Positions 59,343-64,000 of a stretch of 64,000 nt of DNA are shown in pieces. How positions within the stretch are numbered: position 1 is the stretch's first letter; every line of letters begins with the position of its first letter. This DNA is from Niabella aurantiaca DSM 17617 (GTDB taxonomy: Bacteria > Bacteroidota > Bacteroidia > Chitinophagales > Chitinophagaceae), in the NCBI RefSeq assembly GCF_000374125.1, contig NZ_KB893647.1, positions 62,001-126,000 on the forward strand. Direction: 5' to 3'. The notes beneath the pieces are model-generated. The model saw only the letters and a list, made by a program, of their open reading frames with translations. It searched no databases and had not been told where the DNA came from. Both the position numbers and the translations under genes were made by a program.

Positions 59343-60596
59343 TCAGACAATTGGTTTGGGCTTTTTCTTTTTCCGCCTTCTGCCATACCACACCAGGAAC
59401 CCTGTTACGGGAAGGGAGGCGCAGATCAGGCTGGCAATAAAAGCAATGATCTTTGTTGGCAGCCCCAGGATTGCACCTACATGCACGTCATAATTGGCCC
59501 CAATGGCTTTTTCGCCAAGATTTTTTTCCCTGTGATTATAGTTTTTTAAAAGCGCACCGGAGTTTTCGTCAAAGATCAGCTGGTGCATGATGTGGTAGGA
59601 GTACCCCAGTTGTTTTACGTACACAGAAAAATTCGGATGTTCGTGGCTGTCCAGGTGTTCATTTCCCAGGTCTACGGAGTAGCCGAACGCGGTCGGGTAC
59701 AGGGCTTCTACCTGCCGGCCGATCTTGTCCAGGGTCTGTTCATTGCGCAGGCTGTCCGGCGCCGTGGTTACGATACCCGAAAAGTCGGGCATGGTGGTTT
59801 TGCCGCCGGAGAAGCTGAAATAAATGGCATTCTGCACAAAAGTGAATGCATAGAACAGGCCGGTGATGGCAACGATCAGGGCAATAAAAGAGGCATAGAA
59901 TCCCAGGATGCTGTGGAGGTCATAGTTTTTCCGGCGCCAGGCGCGTACATTCTTCCACTGGAACCAGAAGCGCTGCTTCCGGGCTTTTTTGTTTTTGGGC
60001 CACCAGAGAATGATCCCGGTGATGAGCATGACCAGAAAAATAAGAACGGGAATACCCACCACATATTTCCCCCAGCCGCTGTTTAGCAGGAAACTCCAGT
60101 GAATGATCTTGACGATATTGAAAAAGCCGTTCTTTTCGTCGTAAACGGCCAGCACTTTTCCGGTAAAGGGGTTTACATAAGCGGTTTTATAGATGATGTA
60201 TTCATCAAAATAATTCCATGCGCCGGGATCGGTTTCGTAATAGTAGAACTGGTAGGAACGTTTTTTATCCATCGGCACGTCCACCCAGTGTACATTGTAT
60301 TTTTCATGACATTGCTCCTGAACTTTTGCTTCCAGCACCCGTAGCGGAAGGATGGTTTTGCTTTCGATGGAAGGCTCCCCGTGAAAAATGGCCTGTTTGC
60401 GGAGCTGGTTCTCGATCTCATCTTTAAATACATACAGGCAGCCGGTAATGGAAATGATGAACACCAGTATGCCGATGATCATTCCCAGCCATAAATGCAG
60501 CCGCGAGGCCCATTTCTTTAAAATACCTGGTGCTTTCTTCCCGTTCCGGCTTCCCTTTGGGCGGGGCACGGAAGCTTTATCTGTATCCATAATCAA
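59343..60596 (-). CDS. PepSY-associated membrane protein
   Basis: 417 residues with four membrane helices: LWLGMIIGILVFIISITGCL at the N-terminus, VVGIPVLIFLVMLITGIILW, SFIALIVAITGLFYAFTF and KIIAFIASLICASLPVTGFL near the end, and a Lys-rich tail. PepSY domains lie in the periplasmic loops. Such proteins are associated with iron or siderophore uptake. Not linked to its neighbours. Confidence 0.92.
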   Translation of the reverse strand: MIMDTDKASVPRPKGSRNGKKAPGILKKWASRLHLWLGMIIGILVFIISITGCLYVFKDEIENQLRKQAIFHGEPSIESKTILPLRVLEAKVQEQCHEKYNVHWVDVPMDKKRSYQFYYYETDPGAWNYFDEYIIYKTAYVNPFTGKVLAVYDEKNGFFNIVKIIHWSFLLNSGWGKYVVGIPVLIFLVMLITGIILWWPKNKKARKQRFWFQWKNVRAWRRKNYDLHSILGFYASFIALIVAITGLFYAFTFVQNAIYFSFSGGKTTMPDFSGIVTTAPDSLRNEQTLDKIGRQVEALYPTAFGYSVDLGNEHLDSHEHPNFSVYVKQLGYSYHIMHQLIFDENSGALLKNYNHREKNLGEKAIGANYDVHVGAILGLPTKIIAFIASLICASLPVTGFLVWYGRRRKKKKPKPIV

Positions 60597-60860
60597 AACA
60601 AAAATCGGTTACAATACCGCAATTTCTTTTCTTAATCCGGAGTTTTGTTTACGAGATCGGGAATTTTTCCGGTGGATCGGAAATCAGCCGCAGCAGCTTT
60701 GCCTTTGATCATTAAATTCTTAAAACCAACTGGACGCATATGCGAAGCTCGGAAGCGGTCTAAAGTGATCTCCCCGTCACCCTAAAACGGCCTGTGGCAG
60801 CCCCGCTACCGGAACAGGGTCAGAGGTGCCCGGTTGATTATCGTCGCGCCCCGAACGCGC

Positions 60861-61508
60861 CTATGGAGCCAGCCGCTCCATCTTCCATCGGCCATCCTCT
60901 TGCGCTGTATAACGCAAACGATCGTGCAGGCGGCTGGGCCTTCCCTGCCAGAATTCAATGGCAGTGGGGGTTACCAGGTAGCCCCCCCAGTGATCGGGTC
61001 TTAAGATCTTCCGGCCGGAAGCAATGCCGTCGGTAAGGTCTCGGGTTTGCTGGTCCAGGAACTCCCGGTTGGGGATCACGGCACTTTGGGGAGAGGCAAC
61101 GGCGCCGATCTGGCTTCCTGCCGGCCGTGAGTAAAAATACCGGTCGCTCTCTTCTTTTGAAACTTTGGAAACCGTTCCGGTTACCCGTACCTGCCGCTCC
61201 AGCTCCTTCCAGAAAAAGACCAGGCAGGCATTCGGGTTCTCTTCCAGCTCTTTTCCCTTCCGGCTCTGGTAGTTCGTAAAAAAAACAAAACCCTTATCGG
61301 AAATACCCTTCAATAAAACGATCCTCGCATCGGGGATACCATTGGCATCAGCAGTAGCCAGTGTCATGGCGTTTACTTCTGAAAGCTGGCTTTTTATGGC
61401 TTCCTGCCACCAGCTGTTGAACTGGCTGATGGGGTCTGCCGCCACATCGGTTTCCGACAGGCTTTTTTTTGAATAGTTGATCCGGATATCGGCAATTTCC
61501 TGGTTCAT
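60861..61508 (-). CDS. pdxH: Pyridoxamine 5'-phosphate oxidase
   Basis: 215 residues from the ATG at 61508. Motifs: AMTLATADANGIPDARIVLL, GFVFFTNYQSRKGKELEENP, EESDRYFYSRPAGSQIGAVA and the C-terminal IEFWQGRPSRLHDRLRY. FMN enzyme making pyridoxal phosphate. The pyrH gene lies 93 nt upstream of it on the same strand. Confidence 0.97.
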   Translation of the reverse strand: MNQEIADIRINYSKKSLSETDVAADPISQFNSWWQEAIKSQLSEVNAMTLATADANGIPDARIVLLKGISDKGFVFFTNYQSRKGKELEENPNACLVFFWKELERQVRVTGTVSKVSKEESDRYFYSRPAGSQIGAVASPQSAVIPNREFLDQQTRDLTDGIASGRKILRPDHWGGYLVTPTAIEFWQGRPSRLHDRLRYTAQEDGRWKMERLAP

Positions 61509-61601
61509 GATCGCATAAATGAATATAGGGGTAAAGATGGATCCCCGACGGGTAAATGAATACGGGGCGGCTGACATCCGGTGCTCGGGACCGGCCGCCT
61601 G

Positions 61602-62309
61602 CTAATGGATCAGCGTACCGATCTTTTCCCCTTCCACCAGCCGTTTAAGGTCTCCCGGCCGGTTCATGTCAAATACAATGATGGGCAGGCTGTTTTCCAT
61701 GCAAAGGGTAAATGCCGTCATGTCCATAATGCGGAGGTTCTTTGTCAGGCATTCCTGGTAGGTCACCTCGTCGTATTTGGTAGCGGTCGGATCCTTCTCC
61801 GGATCGGCGGTATAAACACCGTCTACGCGGGTTCCTTTCAGGATCACGTCCGCGCTGATCTCGATCGCCCGCAGTGAGCCCGCCGTATCGGTAGTAAAGT
61901 AGGGATTTCCGGTACCTGCACCAAAGATCACCACGCGTCCTTTTTCCAGGTGACGGATGGCCCGGCGGCGGATATAGGGCTCGGCGATCTGCTCCATTTT
62001 TATAGCACTTTGCAGCCGGGTGAACAGACCGATCTTTTCCAGTCCGGCCTGCAGCGCCATTCCGTTGATCACGGTGGCCAGCATGCCCATATAGTCGCCA
62101 TGGGCACGTTCAATACCGGTTTCTGCTTCGTTCATTCCCCGGTAAATATTTCCGCCCCCAATCACCAGCGCTACTTCAACACCCAGGTCTGTTACGGATT
62201 TGATTTCGCGGGCATATTGCGAAATAACCTCGGAGTCCATTCCAAAATTTTTGTCTCCCATTAATGACTCTCCCGAAAGTTTCAACAAAATCCTCTTATA
62301 CTTAGGCAT
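61602..62309 (-). CDS. pyrH: Uridylate kinase PyrH
   Basis: 235 residues: [53 protein letters not shown] and [20 protein letters not shown]. Converts UMP to UDP as a hexamer. A near-consensus -7 box (TATCTTCG on minus, 62348-62355) lies upstream. Confidence 0.97.
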   Translation of the reverse strand: MPKYKRILLKLSGESLMGDKNFGMDSEVISQYAREIKSVTDLGVEVALVIGGGNIYRGMNEAETGIERAHGDYMGMLATVINGMALQAGLEKIGLFTRLQSAIKMEQIAEPYIRRRAIRHLEKGRVVIFGAGTGNPYFTTDTAGSLRAIEISADVILKGTRVDGVYTADPEKDPTATKYDEVTYQECLTKNLRIMDMTAFTLCMENSLPIIVFDMNRPGDLKRLVEGEKIGTLIH

Positions 62310-62750
62310 GAATATTCTTTTTGAATGAAGGTGATTATTTGACGCAACGAAGATACTGTTTCAGACAACATTTCTTATGGGTTATTTCCGGGGGATGCAT
62401 AACATTCTGAATCCTGAGGTGGCGCCGGAGGGCACAATAACCGTCAGTTTAAGCGAAAAACGAAGCGTTGCAAGTAGAAACACCAGCAACGGCAAGCCGG
62501 GACCGCCGGCCCTGATCCCTGTTCTTACCGATCGGGAAGATCGCAGGGTTTCCGTTTGTGTAGATAAATGTTTTTTCATGCAGTACGGTCGCTGCTGTTT
62601 GAAGCCGCTACGCATTACGCTAAAAAAGGCTGCAAAAAAGCGAAAAAAGAATGCATCCTCCCGGTTGTTTACATCCTATTTCTCTGAGAATGATTGTACC
62701 TTCACCCGGACAGTTTTTTTAATTTTTTTTTTAACAGATCTGAAAAGAAC
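62310..62750. other. Divergent intergenic region, 441 bp
   Basis: Upstream of pyrH and of the aldo/keto reductase gene. An open frame on plus (62377-62754) lacks protein character. No repeat or RNA gene recognised. Confidence 0.4.
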
Positions 62751-63722
62751 ATGAAAAACAGGATTGGTACAACAGATGTTTCTATAACGCCTATTACCCT
62801 GGGGGCCTGGGCCATTGGCGGGGCAATGTGGGGTGGTAATGAAGAGGCGGATTCGCTTGCGGCCATCAAAGCGTCCATTGACAACGGCATCACCTCGATC
62901 GATACGGCGCCCATCTACGGAATGGGCTACAGCGAAGAGCTGGTCGGAAAGGCGATCAAAGGGTACGACCGCAGCACGCTCCAGATCCTTACAAAATTCG
63001 GTATGGTATGGGACCAGGAAAAAGGCGATTTTGCTTTTGAGCGCAGGGATCCTGCGGGTGTATCAAGAAAAGTGTACCGGTATGGAGGATATGATAATGC
63101 GATTAAGGAAGTAGAGGCCAGCCTGAAGCGCCTGCAAACCGACTATATCGACCTGATACAGCTGCACTGGCCAGACAGTACAACACCCATCAGCGAAACA
63201 ATGGAGGCCATGCAGAAGATGCAGGCGGAGGGGAAGGTAAAGGCCATCGGCGTATGTAATTACAACGGCGCGCAACTGGCGGAGGCGGAGCAAACCGTAA
63301 AGCTGGCGTCTGACCAGGTGCCTTACAGCATGCTGAAGCGGAATATAGAAAAAGATGTGATGCCCTATGCGCTTGAGAACGGGTTGTCCGTTATCGCATA
63401 CAGTCCTATGGAACGGGGATTGCTCACCGGAAAATACAATGCAGCCTCCCGCTTTGCAGAAGACGATCACCGGAGCGATTATTTTAAACAGTTTGATATG
63501 AACAAGGTTGCCGTGCTTACAGACCACCTGGCAGAAATGGCCGCCGGGCACCGGGCTTCTGTGGCACAACTGGTGCTGGCATGGACGGTGCATCAGCCGG
63601 CTGTTGCTGCGGCCCTTGCGGGCGCCAGGAATGCCGGGCAGGCTGTGGAAAATGCCGGGGCCTTACAATTAAAGCTGCCGGAAACGGATCTGGCACAAAT
63701 TGAAAAGTGGCTGGCAGCATAA
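62751..63722 (+). CDS. Aldo/keto reductase
   Basis: 323 residues from the ATG at 62751. TIM barrel with GAWAIGGAMWGG, the catalytic Asp/Tyr in DTAPIYGMGYSEE, Lys in ILTKFGMVW and His in DLIQLHWPD, then IGVCNYNGAQL and the C-terminal VAQLVLAWTVHQPAVAAALA. NADPH-dependent reduction of carbonyls; substrate unknown. It starts a group with an alpha-L-fucosidase gene 40 nt downstream, suggesting sugar metabolism. Confidence 0.94.
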   Translation: MKNRIGTTDVSITPITLGAWAIGGAMWGGNEEADSLAAIKASIDNGITSIDTAPIYGMGYSEELVGKAIKGYDRSTLQILTKFGMVWDQEKGDFAFERRDPAGVSRKVYRYGGYDNAIKEVEASLKRLQTDYIDLIQLHWPDSTTPISETMEAMQKMQAEGKVKAIGVCNYNGAQLAEAEQTVKLASDQVPYSMLKRNIEKDVMPYALENGLSVIAYSPMERGLLTGKYNAASRFAEDDHRSDYFKQFDMNKVAVLTDHLAEMAAGHRASVAQLVLAWTVHQPAVAAALAGARNAGQAVENAGALQLKLPETDLAQIEKWLAA

Positions 63723-63762
63723 ATGAACGATATCCTGCAAATGATCAATAAGATTGCTGATA

Positions 63763-64000
63763 TGAAAAAGAAAATAAAAAAAGCTGCGGGGCTGGCGATC
63801 ATGCTCTGCCTGATGATCGCTGCCAATGGCCAGGAACAGGGTATGCATCAGCAGTCGACCCTTTACGAATGGCCAACCGACCCACTGGTAAAACAAAAGC
63901 TGGATCAGTGGCAGGATCAGAAGTTTGGAATGATCATTCACTGGGGGCTGTATGCGGTACCCGGTATCGTGGAGTCCTGGTCCATTTGCTCTGAAGACTG
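63763..64000 (+). CDS. Alpha-L-fucosidase (GH29), N-terminal part
   Basis: Open to the window edge. The start is taken as the ATG at 63763, which gives a signal peptide (KKAAGLAIMLCLMIAANGQ); an ATG at 63724 is also in frame. The mature part has YEWPTDPLVKQKLDQWQDQK and KFGMIIHWGLYAVPGIVESW, the opening of GH29 fucosidases (the FGxxxHWG strand). The catalytic residues lie beyond the window. Probably follows the aldo/keto reductase in one transcript. Confidence 0.9.

Noticed and set aside
62377-62754. Possible 125-residue gene upstream of the aldo/keto reductase
   Set aside because: Composition is unlike a protein (basic, Cys-rich and without a recognisable pattern), no ribosome site, and it overlaps the real start region.

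Overview
The window looks like chromosomal DNA of a free-living Bacteroidota bacterium, most likely family Chitinophagaceae. The evidence is a SusC/SusD pair with an STN-bearing receptor and its own ECF sigma/FecR pair, many short lipoproteins, a LytTR regulator, a BACON domain, and repeated matches to the Bacteroidota -7 promoter box TAnnTTTG placed just upstream of start codons. No phage, insertion sequence, plasmid or CRISPR array was recognised. One tRNA (CAU anticodon) is present.

Layout. 1-3.2 kb: the start of a secreted TPR protein (cut by the window edge), an AraC-type regulator and a LytTR response regulator, all on the minus strand. 3.6-10.4 kb: a plus-strand run of exported, mostly lipid-anchored proteins: small lipoproteins, a GH5 glycosidase, an intact/broken pair of tandem paralogues, a beta-trefoil protein, a small conserved protein ending EPVGEGE, an Ig-like repeat protein and a collagen-like/OmpA-like lipoprotein. 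10.5-16.6 kb: Rrf2 regulator, CDF metal transporter, LptF/LptG-type permease, two small proteins and ffh. 17-19.5 kb: an operon of a GNAT protein, two pirins and a small unknown. 19.7-24.4 kb: a Yip1 protein and a permease/HlyD/TolC export operon with no ATPase gene. 24.7-35.5 kb: ECF sigma factor, FecR, SusC, SusD, a phosphodiester-glycosidase lipoprotein, a BACON/beta-helix protein and an endonuclease/exonuclease/phosphatase-fold protein, which together read as one nutrient-uptake locus. 35.5-38.1 kb: a hydrolase and a ring-cleaving dioxygenase, divergent from a third pirin. 38.5-53.8 kb: DHDPS-like aldolase/lyase, tRNA, beta-barrel protein, heparinase II/III-like lyase, TPR protein, Ig-like lipoprotein, recR, a split methionine synthase, ROK regulator, RlpA-like protein and a DUF1080 protein. 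54.2-64 kb: PAP2 phosphatase with a GT39-like transferase, LOG protein, exonuclease III, DUF4286 protein, HU, bTHX, PepSY protein, pdxH, pyrH, an aldo/keto reductase and the start of an alpha-L-fucosidase.

The most notable result is regulatory. A 7-4-7 inverted repeat with a shared GTTAAGTGG half-site lies 20 nt from a -7-like box in front of the pirin operon (19.58 kb). It lies 20 nt from -7-like boxes on both sides in the divergent dioxygenase/pirin region (37.23 kb). The two loci, 17.6 kb apart, therefore look like one regulon, probably for quinone or electrophile stress. The second is the SusCD locus, whose cargo (phosphodiester glycosidase plus EEP-fold enzyme) points to a phosphodiester-containing substrate. 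The third is a set of intergenic tracts with strict 7- or 8-nt periodicity but different words at each site, and a separate repeat of exactly 86 bp between the sigma and anti-sigma genes.

All functional calls come from reading translated sequence and motifs; no database search was run.
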